From: Candidatus Rubrivivax defluviihabitans
GTDB lineage: Bacteria; Pseudomonadota; Gammaproteobacteria; Burkholderiales; Burkholderiaceae_C
DNA length: 64,000 nucleotides
NCBI GenBank assembly: GCA_016709385.1
Contig: JADJMW010000002.1
Location: forward strand, 372,001-436,000
Direction: 5' to 3'
Each line of letters opens with the position of its first letter. The first letter of the stretch is position 1. Both the position numbers and the translations under genes were made by a program. The notes beneath the pieces were generated by a model, which saw nothing but the letters and a program-made list of their open reading frames with translations, made no database searches and had not been told where the DNA came from. Positions 8,368 through 17,641 of the stretch are shown here, piece after piece.

Positions 8368-8652
8368 ATGCATGCGCTAATCGAGACCCACCGCGCGGAG
8401 CTGCTGGCCCTGGCACGCAGACGCGGCGTCACGGGTGTCCGTGTCTTTGGCTCGATGAGCCGTGGCGACGGCAGCGACGACAGTGACGTTGATCTGCTGG
8501 TGACCCTGTCCCCAGGGACCAGCGGCCTGGCCTTGGGCGGCCTGCTGCTGGATGCACAGGAGTTGCTGGGCCGCCGTGTGGATGTCGTCACCGAAGCGAG
8601 CCTGCACCCCGCACTGCGCGAGCGCGTGGTGGCAAGCGCCATACCGCTGTGA
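8368..8652 (+). CDS. mntA: MNT-type nucleotidyltransferase antitoxin
   Basis: A 94-residue minimal nucleotidyltransferase. The catalytic signature GSMSRGDGSDDSDVD (G28 S29, then D40 and D42) is complete and a third aspartate is in GRRVDVVTEA. In known HEPN-MNT modules this enzyme neutralises the partner RNase by adding AMP to a conserved tyrosine. An alternative ATG lies 18 bp upstream, but TACACT (8355-8360) fits a -10 element 7 nt before 8368, so the shorter form was chosen. The stop codon overlaps the GTG of the HEPN gene (GTGA), which indicates translational coupling. Confidence 0.88.
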   Translation: MHALIETHRAELLALARRRGVTGVRVFGSMSRGDGSDDSDVDLLVTLSPGTSGLALGGLLLDAQELLGRRVDVVTEASLHPALRERVVASAIPL

Positions 8653-9005
8653 ACCCAAGCCCCGATGCCGACCGCGTGCTGTTGGCGCACATGCGCGACT
8701 GCCTGGACCGGATTCTCGAGTACACGAACGCCGAACGCGCCCGATTCGACGCTTCGCGTCTTGTGCAAGACGCCGTGATCCGCAATCTTCAGACCTTGGC
8801 TGAGTCGAGCCAGCGCTTGTCCAGCGAGATCAAGGGCACCGAACCGCAGATCCCGTGGCGCGAACTCGCCGGGTTTCGCAACGTGATAGTGCACGGCTAC
8901 CTGGGCGTCGACCTCGGCGCGATCTGGCTGGTAGTCGAGCAGGATTTGCCGACGCTGACCGAGGCTGTGAATCGCATGGCGACTCACCTCGGCCCTGACA
9001 GCTGA
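8649..9005 (+). CDS. hepT: HEPN-domain toxin (HepT-like RNase)
   Basis: A 118-residue helical protein beginning at a GTG that overlaps the antitoxin stop codon. It contains the HEPN RNase signature R-x4-H-x-Y as RNVIVHGY (R77, H82, Y84). In characterised systems R and H form the RNase site and the tyrosine is the residue adenylylated by MntA. The domain QDAVIRNLQTLAESSQRL and the closing LPTLTEAVNRM helix also fit the family. It probably cleaves cellular RNA when free of antitoxin. Pairing with the MNT gene makes the assignment firm. Confidence 0.9.
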   Translation: MNPSPDADRVLLAHMRDCLDRILEYTNAERARFDASRLVQDAVIRNLQTLAESSQRLSSEIKGTEPQIPWRELAGFRNVIVHGYLGVDLGAIWLVVEQDLPTLTEAVNRMATHLGPDS

Positions 9006-9177
9006 TTCGAGCGGCCGCTTGGCCGCTGAACGACCGGCTACTCCTGGCCGATCGCTGCCGGTCACTGCGGAGAGCGAAGCCCTGTTCTCAGCTCGTCCAG
9101 GCACCTGGACGATAAGTGCACGTCTGAACTGCGCATCACACTGGCGCACAGGCCCGGGCGCTTGCCACAATGCTCGT

Positions 9178-11277
9178 ATGAGCACCGAACCCGTGACCCG
9201 CGGCTGGCCGCACCCGCTGGGCGCCCGGCCGCAAGCGGACGGCACGAATTTCAGCGTCTTCTCGCGCCATGCCGAGCGGCTGGACCTGCTGCTGTACGGC
9301 CGTGCGGATGCCGCCGCGCCGGCGAGGGTGATTCCGCTGGAGCACCACGGCCACCGCAGCGGCGACTACTGGCACGCCTTCGTGCCCGGCGTGGCGCCGG
9401 GGCAGATCTATGCCTGGCGCGCGCACGGTCCGCACGACCCCGACCGCGGCCTGCGCTTCGACGCCGGCAAGGTGCTGCTCGACCCCTACGGCCGTGCCAT
9501 CGCGCTGCCCGCCGGCTACAGCCGCACCGCCGCCAGCGAACCCGGGCGCAACGACGCCGTGGCGGCCAAGAGCGTGGTCGCCGACGATCACGGCTACGAC
9601 TGGGAAGGCGACGCGCCGCTGCAGCGCCCCTTCGCCGCCACCGCCATCTACGAGTTGCACGTGCGCGGCTTCACGCAGCACGCCAGCTCCGGCGTGGCCG
9701 CGCCCCGGCGCGGCAGCTACGCCGCGCTGGTGGAGAAGATCCCCTACCTGGTGGACCTGGGCGTCACCGCGGTCGAGCTGATGCCGGTGTTCGCCTTCGA
9801 CGTGCAGGACGCACCGCCGGGCCTCACCAACTACTGGGGCTATTCGCCGTTCTCGTTCTTCGCGCCGCACCCCGGCTACAGCCGCGCCACGGAGCCGCTG
9901 GCGGTGCTGGACGAATTCCGCGACCTGGTCAAGGCCTTGCACCGCGCCGGGCTGGAAGTGATCCTGGACGTGGTCTTCAACCACACCCACGAAGGCAACG
10001 AGAACGGCCCCACCTGCAGCCTGCGCGGGCTGGACAACAGCGCCTACTACCTGCTGCAGTCCGGCGGCCGCTACGCCAACCACTCGGGCTGCGGCAATAC
10101 GCTCAATGCCGGCCATGCCGTGGTGCGCCGGCTCATCCTGGACAGCCTGCGCTACTGGGTGCAGGTGATGCACGTCGACGGCTTCCGCTTCGACCTGGCC
10201 GCCGTGTTCTCGCGCGACGAGCGCGGCGTGCCGCGCACCGACGCGCCGGTGCTGTGGGACATCGCCAGCGACCCCGTGCTGGCCGGCACCAAGCTCATCG
10301 CCGAGGCCTGGGACGCCGGCGGCCTGTACCAGGTGGGTCGCTTCCCGGGCAACCAGTGGAAGGAATGGAACGGCCAGTTCCGCGACGACGTGCGCGCCTT
10401 CGTGCGCGGCGACGAAAACACCGTGCCCAGGCTGGCCAACCGGCTGCTCGGCAGCCCGGATCTCTATGGCCAGCGCCCGCGCGAGCCGGCGCAGAGCATC
10501 AACTTCGTCACCAGCCACGACGGCTTCACGCTCGAGGACCTGGTGTCCTACAACGTCAAGCACAACCAGGCCAACGGCGAGGGCAACCGCGACGGCGACG
10601 ACAACAACATCAGCTGGAACTGCGGCGCCGAAGGGCCGACCAGCGACCCCGCCGTGCTGGCGCTGCGCGAGCGCCAGGTGAAGAACCTGCTGGCCATCAC
10701 CGTGCTCTCGCTGGGCACGCCGATGCTGCGCATGGGCGACGAGATGCGGCGCAGCCAGCACGGCAACAACAACGCCTGGTGCCAGGACAACGAGGCCAAC
10801 TGGCTGGACTGGCAGCTGCTGGAAAGCCACGCCGGCATCCACCGCTTCGTGCGCGGGCTGCTGCGGCTGCGCGGGCTGCGTGACTCGGTGCGCGAGGACC
10901 GCCACCTCACGCTGGCCCAGCTCACCGACCAGGCCCGCGTGCGCCTGCACGGCGTACGCCTGGGCGCGCCCGACCTGGCACCGTGGTCGCACAGCCTGGC
11001 GCTCAGCGCCGCCACGCTGTCGGGTGGCTGGCAGATGTATTTCGCGCTCAATGCCTGGTCGCAGCCGCTGGACTTCGAATTGCCGCCCGGCCCGGCCGGC
11101 GGCGGCCCGTGGCTGCGCGTGCTGGACAGCGCGCGCGCGTCGCCCGACGACCTGCACGAACCGGCCGCGGCGCCGCCGGTCGCGGGAACGATCCTGAGCG
11201 TGCAGCCGCGATCGGTGGTGGTGTTGTTCGCGGCTGCGGCCCCGGTGCCGCCGGAGGGCGCAGCGCCGCCGGCGTGA
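9178..11277 (+). CDS. glgX: Glycogen debranching enzyme GlgX
   Basis: A 699-residue enzyme hydrolysing alpha-1,6 branches of limit-dextrin glycogen. The N-terminal CBM48-like domain (WPHPLGARPQADGTNFSVFS) precedes a GH13 barrel with DVVFNHTHEG, VDGFRFDLA (nucleophile Asp), LIAEAWDAGG (acid Glu) and FVTSHDGFTLEDLV (transition-state Asp). NGEGNRDGDDNNISWNCG is typical of GlgX/isoamylase. A CACAAT hexamer ends 6 nt before the ATG, so the message may be leaderless. No other glycogen genes are adjacent, which is unusual because glgX often sits in a glg operon. Confidence 0.95.
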   Translation: MSTEPVTRGWPHPLGARPQADGTNFSVFSRHAERLDLLLYGRADAAAPARVIPLEHHGHRSGDYWHAFVPGVAPGQIYAWRAHGPHDPDRGLRFDAGKVLLDPYGRAIALPAGYSRTAASEPGRNDAVAAKSVVADDHGYDWEGDAPLQRPFAATAIYELHVRGFTQHASSGVAAPRRGSYAALVEKIPYLVDLGVTAVELMPVFAFDVQDAPPGLTNYWGYSPFSFFAPHPGYSRATEPLAVLDEFRDLVKALHRAGLEVILDVVFNHTHEGNENGPTCSLRGLDNSAYYLLQSGGRYANHSGCGNTLNAGHAVVRRLILDSLRYWVQVMHVDGFRFDLAAVFSRDERGVPRTDAPVLWDIASDPVLAGTKLIAEAWDAGGLYQVGRFPGNQWKEWNGQFRDDVRAFVRGDENTVPRLANRLLGSPDLYGQRPREPAQSINFVTSHDGFTLEDLVSYNVKHNQANGEGNRDGDDNNISWNCGAEGPTSDPAVLALRERQVKNLLAITVLSLGTPMLRMGDEMRRSQHGNNNAWCQDNEANWLDWQLLESHAGIHRFVRGLLRLRGLRDSVREDRHLTLAQLTDQARVRLHGVRLGAPDLAPWSHSLALSAATLSGGWQMYFALNAWSQPLDFELPPGPAGGGPWLRVLDSARASPDDLHEPAAAPPVAGTILSVQPRSVVVLFAAAAPVPPEGAAPPA

Positions 11278-11303
11278 GCGGCACGCCCGCCGGGCCGGCG
11301 GAT

Positions 11304-12359
11304 TCAGCCCGTGCGGGCGGCCGCGCGCGCGCGCAGCCAGCGGTACAGCGGCGCGGTGAGCGTGAGCACCGCGATATAGCGCGTGACGTGAAACGCGGTG
11401 ACCACCGGCACGCCGAGCTGCAGCACCTTGGCGGTGATGCTCATCTCGGCGATGCCACCCGGCGTGGTGCCCAGCAGCACCGTGGCCGGGTGCAGCCCGA
11501 AGAGTTGCGCCAGCAGCCAGGCAAAGCCGGCCGAGGCCGCGATCATGGCCAGCGTGCCCGCCGCCACCGCGGCCAGCCAGCGCGGTGCGCTGCGCGCGAA
11601 ATCCACCGTGAAGCGACTGCCCAGCGCCACGCCGATGAACAACTGCCCGGCATTGCTGGCCGCCTTGGGCAGCGCCGAGAGCTGCACGCCGGCGGCGGTG
11701 ATGAGCAGCGTGACGAGCAGCGCGCCCAGCACCCAGGGATTGGGAGCGCGCAGCAGCGCCAGCAGCGCCATGCCGGCCGCACTGGCCGCCAGCAGCAGCA
11801 CCAGACCCAGCGGCCGCACTTCCTGCAGCGCGGGCACGGTGGGGTCGATGCCATGGATGCCGGCGAGCTTGAAACCGAAGGGGATGAGCACCACCACCAG
11901 CAGCACGCGCAGCGAGTGCGCCGCCGCCACGCGGTCGACGCGGCCGCCGTGGCGTTCGGCCAGCAGCGCCATCTCCGAGGCGCCACCGATGGCGGCGGAG
12001 AAGAAGGCGCTGGCGTGGTCGCCGCCGTTCACGCGCAGCAGCATGCGGTAGAAGCCATAAGCCATCAGGAAGGCCCAGCCGATGCCCACGAGCAGCGCCG
12101 GCGCCAGCGGCAGCAGCAGCGCCATCACCGACGGCGTGAAATAAAGCCCCAGCGCGACGCCGATCATCCACAGTCCGGCGTTGCGCAGCCGGTTCGACGA
12201 AGCCGGCTTCAGCCCGGCCATGCCGCAGGCGGCCGTGGCCAGCAGCGGCCCGATCATCCACGGCAGCGGCAGGCGCAACTGCCCGGCGGCCAGCGCCGCG
12301 GCCAGCGCCAGCACGAGCGTCAGGCCGACGCGCCGCGCGCGCTCAAGCCGGGGCGGCAT
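11304..12359 (-). CDS. AbrB-family integral membrane protein (PF05145)
   Basis: A 351-residue hydrophobic protein with about ten membrane helices arranged as two repeats. Signature pieces are LPLPWMIGPLLATAACGM near the N-terminus and the paired loop motifs in AAIGGASEMALLAERHG and GTTPGGIAEMSITAKVLQLG. This is the AbrB membrane family, once mislabelled as ammonia monooxygenase; a regulatory or transport role is suspected but undefined. It is not related to the AbrB DNA-binding proteins. Its ATG lies inside the end of the upstream reductase gene (17-bp overlap), so the two are probably co-transcribed. Confidence 0.82.
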   Translation of the reverse strand: MPPRLERARRVGLTLVLALAAALAAGQLRLPLPWMIGPLLATAACGMAGLKPASSNRLRNAGLWMIGVALGLYFTPSVMALLLPLAPALLVGIGWAFLMAYGFYRMLLRVNGGDHASAFFSAAIGGASEMALLAERHGGRVDRVAAAHSLRVLLVVVLIPFGFKLAGIHGIDPTVPALQEVRPLGLVLLLAASAAGMALLALLRAPNPWVLGALLVTLLITAAGVQLSALPKAASNAGQLFIGVALGSRFTVDFARSAPRWLAAVAAGTLAMIAASAGFAWLLAQLFGLHPATVLLGTTPGGIAEMSITAKVLQLGVPVVTAFHVTRYIAVLTLTAPLYRWLRARAAARTG

Positions 12360-13443
12360 CCAGCGTGGGGTAGTCGGTATAGCCGGCCGCGCCGCCGCCG
12401 TAGAAGGTGGCGACATCCGGCGCATTCAGCGGCGCGTCTTCGCGCAGGCGGCGGCCGAGGTCGGGGTTGGCGATGAAGGCCTTGCCGAAGGCCACCAGGT
12501 CGGCCGCGCCCGAGGCCACCGCCTGCAGCGCCATGGCGCGCGAATAGCCGTTGTTCACCATCCAGGCACCGTTGAATTGCCGGCGCAGTGCGGCGTAGTC
12601 GAAAGGCGCGAAGTCGCGCGCGCCGCCGGTCTGGCCCTCCACCACGTGCAGGTAGGCCAGCTTCAGGGGCGCCAGCATGCGATGCACCTGCTCGTGCAGC
12701 GCCTGCGGGTCGCTGTCGGGCGCGGCGTCGTTGGACGGCGTCACCGGCGACAGCCGCAAACCGGTGCGGCCGCCGCCAATCGCGCCGGTGACGGCCTGCA
12801 TCACCTCGCGCAGGAAGCGGATGCGGTTGTCGATGGCGCCGCCGTAGGCGTCGCTGCGGTCGTTGATGGAGTCGCGCAGGAACTGGTCGATGAGGTAGCC
12901 ATTGGCGCCGTGCACCTCGACGCCGTCGAAGCCGGCGGCCATGGCATTCAGCGCGGCGCGGCGGTATTGCTCCACCACGCCCGGAATCTCTTCGGTGGCC
13001 AGCGCACGCGGCGGCGAGCAGGTGGCGAAGCCGCCGGCGATGTAGGTCTTCGTGCCGGCCGGCCGCGCCGTGCTGGACACCGGCGCCTGCCCGCCCGGCT
13101 GCAGCGACACGTGCGAGATGCGGCCCACGTGCCACAGCTGCACCACGATGCTCCCGCCGGCGGCGTGCACGGCGTCGGTGATGCGGCGCCAGCCGGCCAC
13201 CTGCTCGGCGCTGTGGATGCCGGGGGTGTCGAGGTAGCCCTGGCCTTCGGGGCAGACCTGCGTGGCCTCGGTGATCAGGAGCCCGGCCCCGGTGGCCGGG
13301 TCGGCGCGCTGCGCGTAGTACTCGCGCATCAGCTCGTTGGGCACCTGGCCGGGGCTGGCGCGGTTGCGCGTGAGCGGCGCCATGACGATGCGCGTGGCGA
13401 GATCGATGTCGCCGGCGCGGATGGGGTCGAAGAGGGTGGTCAT
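12343..13443 (-). CDS. Old yellow enzyme family alkene reductase (NemA-like)
   Basis: A 366-residue FMN-dependent ene-reductase that would reduce activated C=C bonds or nitro compounds with NADPH. Conserved parts are RIVMAPLTRNRA, the substrate-binding HGANGYLIDQFL, NDRSDAYGGAIDNRIRFL and VAFGKAFIANPDL. Length matches NemA/OYE (about 365). A TAACCT hexamer 7 nt upstream of the ATG fits the short-leader pattern. It is followed with overlap by the membrane AbrB gene and is divergent from rlmJ. The physiological substrate is unknown. Confidence 0.92.
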   Translation of the reverse strand: MTTLFDPIRAGDIDLATRIVMAPLTRNRASPGQVPNELMREYYAQRADPATGAGLLITEATQVCPEGQGYLDTPGIHSAEQVAGWRRITDAVHAAGGSIVVQLWHVGRISHVSLQPGGQAPVSSTARPAGTKTYIAGGFATCSPPRALATEEIPGVVEQYRRAALNAMAAGFDGVEVHGANGYLIDQFLRDSINDRSDAYGGAIDNRIRFLREVMQAVTGAIGGGRTGLRLSPVTPSNDAAPDSDPQALHEQVHRMLAPLKLAYLHVVEGQTGGARDFAPFDYAALRRQFNGAWMVNNGYSRAMALQAVASGAADLVAFGKAFIANPDLGRRLREDAPLNAPDVATFYGGGAAGYTDYPTLDAAPA

Positions 13444-13522
13444 GGCGCGAGGTTAGCGCATGGCCGCCGCGCCTTACCGCCCGGGCCACGGCGGGCGGGC
13501 GGCGACGTGGCACAGTCGCGGC

Positions 13523-14380
13523 ATGCTCGCCTACCGCCACGCCTTCCACGCCGGCAACCATGCCGACGTGCTCAAACATCTGGTGCTGACGCTGGTGCTG
13601 CGCCACATGAACCTGAAGGACAAGGGCTGGCGCTGCGTGGACACCCACGCCGGTGCCGGCGGCTACTCGCTGGAAGGCGACTATGCGAAGAAGCGCGGCG
13701 AATTCGAGCAGGGCATCGCCCGGCTGTGGGACCGCAGTGACCTGCCGGCGCCGCTGGCCGACTACGTGGCGCTGGTGCGCAGCTTCAACGGCGGCAGCAA
13801 GCTCAAGCAATACCCCGGCTCACCAGCGCTGGCGCAGCTGCTGATGCGGCCGCAGGACCAGTTGCGCCTGTTCGAGATGCACCCCACCGACCACAAGATC
13901 CTGGTTTCGTTCCTGGGCGACGCGCCCGGCGTCGAGATCAGAATGGCCGACGGTTTCGCCAGCCTGAAGTCGCAGTTGCCGCCACCGACGCGGCGCGGCG
14001 TGGTGCTCATCGACCCCAGCTACGAACTCAAGTCAGACTACCCGCGCGCGCTGGCCGCACTGCGCGAGGCGCTGGAGCGCTTTGCCGACGCGGTGGTCAT
14101 CGTCTGGCTGCCGCAGCTGCAGTTGCTGGAAGCCACGCAGCTGCCGCAGCGCCTGAAGGCCGCCGCTGCGGCCGGCGCCAAGAAGGGCTGGCTGCACGCC
14201 CGGCTGACCGTGGCGCGCGCGGACGAGCGCGGTTTCGGCATGCTGGGCAGCAGCGTCTTCGTGGCCAACCCGCCGCATACGCTGCACGGCAGCCTGCAGC
14301 CGGTGCTGCCCTGGCTGGCCGCGACCCTGGCGCAGTTCGACGGTGCCACGCACCGCCTGGAGCACGGCGCAGGGGCTTGA
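13523..14380 (+). CDS. rlmJ: 23S rRNA (adenine2030-N6)-methyltransferase RlmJ
   Basis: A 285-residue SAM-dependent methyltransferase beginning MLAYRHAFHAGNHADVLKHLVL, the hallmark N-terminus of RlmJ. Motif I is VDTHAGAGGYSL and the catalytic D-P-x-Y motif is IDPSYELKSDY, with Ser in place of the more common Pro. It methylates A2030 in 23S rRNA. CACAGT (13511-13516) ends 6 nt before the ATG, so a leaderless transcript is likely. The gene stands alone. Confidence 0.95.
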   Translation: MLAYRHAFHAGNHADVLKHLVLTLVLRHMNLKDKGWRCVDTHAGAGGYSLEGDYAKKRGEFEQGIARLWDRSDLPAPLADYVALVRSFNGGSKLKQYPGSPALAQLLMRPQDQLRLFEMHPTDHKILVSFLGDAPGVEIRMADGFASLKSQLPPPTRRGVVLIDPSYELKSDYPRALAALREALERFADAVVIVWLPQLQLLEATQLPQRLKAAAAAGAKKGWLHARLTVARADERGFGMLGSSVFVANPPHTLHGSLQPVLPWLAATLAQFDGATHRLEHGAGA

Positions 14381-14577
14381 CCCCCCGCATCGCGCGCGGT
14401 TGCCTGCCCAGGAGGGCCAGCGTGCCTTCGCCCGTTCTTGGCCGATCCGCCCGCGGGCCGGCGCCGCAGGCCGTCGTCATTTGTCACGCCGATGCCGCCC
14501 TTGCGCCACGGAAGGACAGCCGGCTTTGCGGATACTCGGGTGATGGCCCAACCGCACCGTTACCGGGCGTCGATCCG

Positions 14578-15265
14578 ATGACCTTGCCCTTTCGCCGCGC
14601 CGCCTTCGTGCGCGTCGCGCCCTTCGTCGCCTTCATGGCGTTCCTGGGCCTGCGCGGCCTGGCGCCGGCCGATGGCGCCTGGGGCGGGCTCGACCCGCGC
14701 TGGGCTTTATGCGCTGCAGGTCGCGGTGCCGGCCGGCCTGCTGGCACTGTGGTGGCGCGAATACGGTGAGCTGGCGCGGCAGGCCCTGCCCACGCTGCGC
14801 GAAACACTGTTGGCGGTGGCGGTGGGCATCGTCGTCTTCCTGCTGTGGGTGCGGCTGGACGCACCGTGGATGACCATCACCACGGGCGCCGTGGCGCCTT
14901 TCGTGCCGCTCACGCCCGAGGGGCAGTTCGACTGGGCGCTGATCGTGCCGCGGCTGCTGGGCGCGGCGCTGCTGGTGCCGGTGATGGAAGAGATCTTCTG
15001 GCGCTCGTTCCTGATGCGCTGGTTTCAGCACCCGGTGTTCGAGTCGGTGGCGCCGGCCCGGGTGGGGCTGAAGGCGGTGGTGCTGGCGACCTTTCTCTTC
15101 GTGCTGGCGCACACGCTGTGGCTGGCCGCGATCGTGGCCGGGCTGGCGTATGCCTGGCTGTACATCCACACGGAAAAGCTGTGGGTGGCGGTGATTGCCC
15201 ATGCGGTCACCAACGGCATTCTGGGCGCCTGGGTGCTGGCCACGGGAAACTGGCAGTTCTGGTAG
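14578..15265 (+). pseudogene. CPBP-family intramembrane protease, exosortase-associated type, frameshifted
   Basis: Two adjacent frames together give one continuous membrane protein. The N-terminus MTLPFRRAAFVRVAPFVAFM through GLDPRW reads from ATG 14578; from about 14705 the protein continues one frame later as LYALQVAVPAGLLALWWREYGEL to the stop at 15265. Removing one G from the GGG at 14702-14704 restores W-L-Y-A-L-Q. The downstream part has the CPBP motifs EEIFWRSFLMRW and HAVTNG plus several membrane helices, resembling the exosortase-system CAAX-protease-related proteins. It is either a recent pseudogene or a sequencing error; the intact second frame suggests the event is very recent. 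Confidence 0.75.
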
Positions 15266-15286
15266 GTCACCCGTCGGCCGGGCGGG

Positions 15287-16429
15287 CTACACGCCGCGCG
15301 CGCGATCGCTCCTGAATTGCGCGCGCCAGGTCTCGAAGCGGTCTTCGTCCAGCGCCGTTCGCACCTCGCGCATCAGGTTCACGTAGTAGTGCAGGTTGTG
15401 GATGCTGGCCAGCATGGGGCCGAGCATCTCGCCGCAGCGGTCCAGGTGGTGCAGGTAGGCGCGGCTGAAGCCGCCGCTGCAGGCGTGGCAGCCGCAGGTC
15501 TCGTCGACGGGCCGCGCGTCGGACTTGAAGCGGGCGTTGCGGATCTTCAGGTCGCCGAAGCGCGTGAACAGGTGGCCGTTGCGCGCATTGCGCGTGGGCA
15601 TCACGCAGTCGAACAGGTCCACGCCGCAGGCCACGCCTTCGACCAGGTCCTCGGGCGTGCCCACGCCCATCAGATAACGCGGCTTGTGCGCGGGCAGCCG
15701 GTGCGGCGTGTGCGCCATGATGCGCAGCATCTCCTCCTTGGGCTCGCCCACGCTGACGCCGCCCACGGCATAGCCCGGCAGGTCCAGCTCGGCCAGCGCC
15801 TGCAACGACTCTTCGCGCAAGCCCTCGAACATGCCGCCCTGCACGATGCCGAAGAGCGCATTGGGGTTGCCCAGGCGCTGGAATTCGCCCTGGCTGCGGC
15901 GCGCCCAGCGAAGGCTCAGTTCCATCGACACGCGCGCCTCCGCTTCGGTGGTGACGTGGCCCGCGGTCTGGTAGGGCGTGCATTCGTCGAACTGCATCAC
16001 GATGTCGCTGTTCAGCACGGTCTGGATCTGCATGCTCAGCTCGGGCGTGAGGAAGAGCTTGTCGCCGTTCACCGGCGAGGCGAAGTGCACTCCTTGTTCG
16101 GTGATCTTGCGGCCCTTGCCGTCTTCGCCGCCCAGGCTCCAGACCTGGAAGCCGCCGCTGTCGGTGAGGATCGGCTGCGGCCAGCCCTCGAAGCGGTGCA
16201 GCCCGCCGAATTGCCGCAAGACGTCCAGCCCCGGCCGCATCCACAGGTGGAAGGTATTGCCCAGGATGATCTGCGCGCCCATCTCCTGCAGCGAGCGCGG
16301 CAACACGCCCTTCACCGTGCCGTAGGTGCCCACCGGCATGAAGACCGGGGTCTCGACGACGCCGTGGTTCAACGTCAGGCGGCCGCGGCGGGCGCGGCCG
16401 GCGGTCTTCAGCAGGTCGAATTGCAGCAT
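15287..16429 (-). CDS. tgt: Queuine tRNA-ribosyltransferase
   Basis: A 380-residue tRNA-guanine transglycosylase that exchanges G34 for preQ1 in tRNAs with GUN anticodons. Motifs include TPVFMPVGTYGTVKG, the substrate pocket LTDSGGFQVWSL, GGVSVGEPKEEM, the nucleophile region GVDLFDCVMPTRNARNG and the zinc site CGCHACSGGF followed by a distal His. A CACAAT hexamer 7 nt upstream of the ATG (minus strand, 16437-16442) suggests its own short-leader promoter besides read-through from queA, which ends 49 bp upstream. Confidence 0.97.
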   Translation of the reverse strand: MLQFDLLKTAGRARRGRLTLNHGVVETPVFMPVGTYGTVKGVLPRSLQEMGAQIILGNTFHLWMRPGLDVLRQFGGLHRFEGWPQPILTDSGGFQVWSLGGEDGKGRKITEQGVHFASPVNGDKLFLTPELSMQIQTVLNSDIVMQFDECTPYQTAGHVTTEAEARVSMELSLRWARRSQGEFQRLGNPNALFGIVQGGMFEGLREESLQALAELDLPGYAVGGVSVGEPKEEMLRIMAHTPHRLPAHKPRYLMGVGTPEDLVEGVACGVDLFDCVMPTRNARNGHLFTRFGDLKIRNARFKSDARPVDETCGCHACSGGFSRAYLHHLDRCGEMLGPMLASIHNLHYYVNLMREVRTALDEDRFETWRAQFRSDRARGV

Positions 16430-16478
16430 GTTGCCGATTGTGTGCGCGGCACCCAGCCAGGTGCCGGCGCGGATCCGG

Positions 16479-17588
16479 CTACGCCGGTCCGCTGCCGATG
16501 CCCCCTTGGGGGGCAGCGACCGGAGGGAGCGTGGGGGTCCTTTCCAGCAACATCGCGTCGCCGTAGCTGAAGAAGCGGTAGCGCGACTCCACCGCATGGC
16601 GGTACAGCGCCATCACGTGGTCGTGGCCGGCGAAGGCGCTCACCAGCATCAGCAGCGTGCTGCGCGGCAGGTGGAAATTGGTGAGCAGCCGATCGACGAC
16701 GCGGAATTCGAATCCCGGCGTGATGAAGATGTCGGTCTCGCCGCTGCAAGGCTGCAAGGCGCCGCCGTCCTTCACCCGAACCGCGGCCGATTCCAGTGCG
16801 CGCAGCGTCGTCGTGCCCACCGCCACCACGCGCCCACCTGCGGCACGCGTGGCGGCGATGGCGGCCACCGTCTCGGCGCCCACCTCGAACCACTCACTGT
16901 GCATCCTGTGTTCGGCGATGCGCTCCACGCGCACCGGCTGGAAGGTGCCGGCGCCCACGTGCAGCGTCACCGCGGCGCGCTGGATGCCACGCGCCGCCAG
17001 CGCGTCGAGCAGCCCGGCGTCGAAATGCAGCGCCGCCGTCGGCGCGGCCACGGCGCCGGGGCGGGCGGCGAACACCGTCTGGTAACGCTCGGCGTCTTCC
17101 GCGGTGTCGGTGTGTTCGATATAGGGCGGCAGCGGCACATGGCCGTGGCGTTCCATCAGCGCCAGTGGGTCGGCGGGAAAGCGCAGGTGGAACAGCGCCC
17201 CTTCCGGTCCGGCACGGCCCAGCACCTCGGCGTCGAAGGCGTCGGCGAAGCGCACCCGGCTGCCCGGCCGCGGCGATTTGCTGGCGCGCAGGTGGGCCAG
17301 CACCTCGTGGCCGGGCAGCACCCTTTCCACCAGGGCTTCCACCGCGCCGCCGGTGGGCTTCTCGCCCAGCAGCCGGGCCTTGATGACGCGCGTGTCGTTG
17401 AACACCAGCAGGTCGCCAGGCTGCAGCAGCGCCGGCAGGTCGCGGACGGCGCAGTCCACCGGCATGGCCCCCGTGCCGTCGAGCAGCCGCGCGCCGCTGC
17501 GCTCTGGCGCCGGATGCTGCGCGATCAGCTCCGGCGGCAGGGCGAATTCGAAGTCGGCGACCGTGTAGTGGCGTGGGCGGGTGTTCAT
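16479..17588 (-). CDS. queA: S-adenosylmethionine:tRNA ribosyltransferase-isomerase
   Basis: A 369-residue enzyme that builds epoxyqueuosine by transferring ribose from SAM to preQ1-tRNA. Diagnostic parts are FALPPELIAQHPAPERSGARLL, LLVFNDTRVIKARL, FAARPGAVAAPTAALHFD, VTLHVGAGTFQPVRVE and DRLLTNFHLPRSTLLMLVSAFAG. Start MNTRPRHYTVADF fits the family. Together with tgt just downstream it forms the usual queuosine unit. The divergent recG start lies 53 bp away, so both promoters share this short stretch. Confidence 0.97.
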   Translation of the reverse strand: MNTRPRHYTVADFEFALPPELIAQHPAPERSGARLLDGTGAMPVDCAVRDLPALLQPGDLLVFNDTRVIKARLLGEKPTGGAVEALVERVLPGHEVLAHLRASKSPRPGSRVRFADAFDAEVLGRAGPEGALFHLRFPADPLALMERHGHVPLPPYIEHTDTAEDAERYQTVFAARPGAVAAPTAALHFDAGLLDALAARGIQRAAVTLHVGAGTFQPVRVERIAEHRMHSEWFEVGAETVAAIAATRAAGGRVVAVGTTTLRALESAAVRVKDGGALQPCSGETDIFITPGFEFRVVDRLLTNFHLPRSTLLMLVSAFAGHDHVMALYRHAVESRYRFFSYGDAMLLERTPTLPPVAAPQGGIGSGPA

Positions 17589-17641
17589 GCGCGGGGCCGA
17601 GCCCGGGTTCGAGGCTGGGTGGGAGCAGTCAAAATTGTTCC

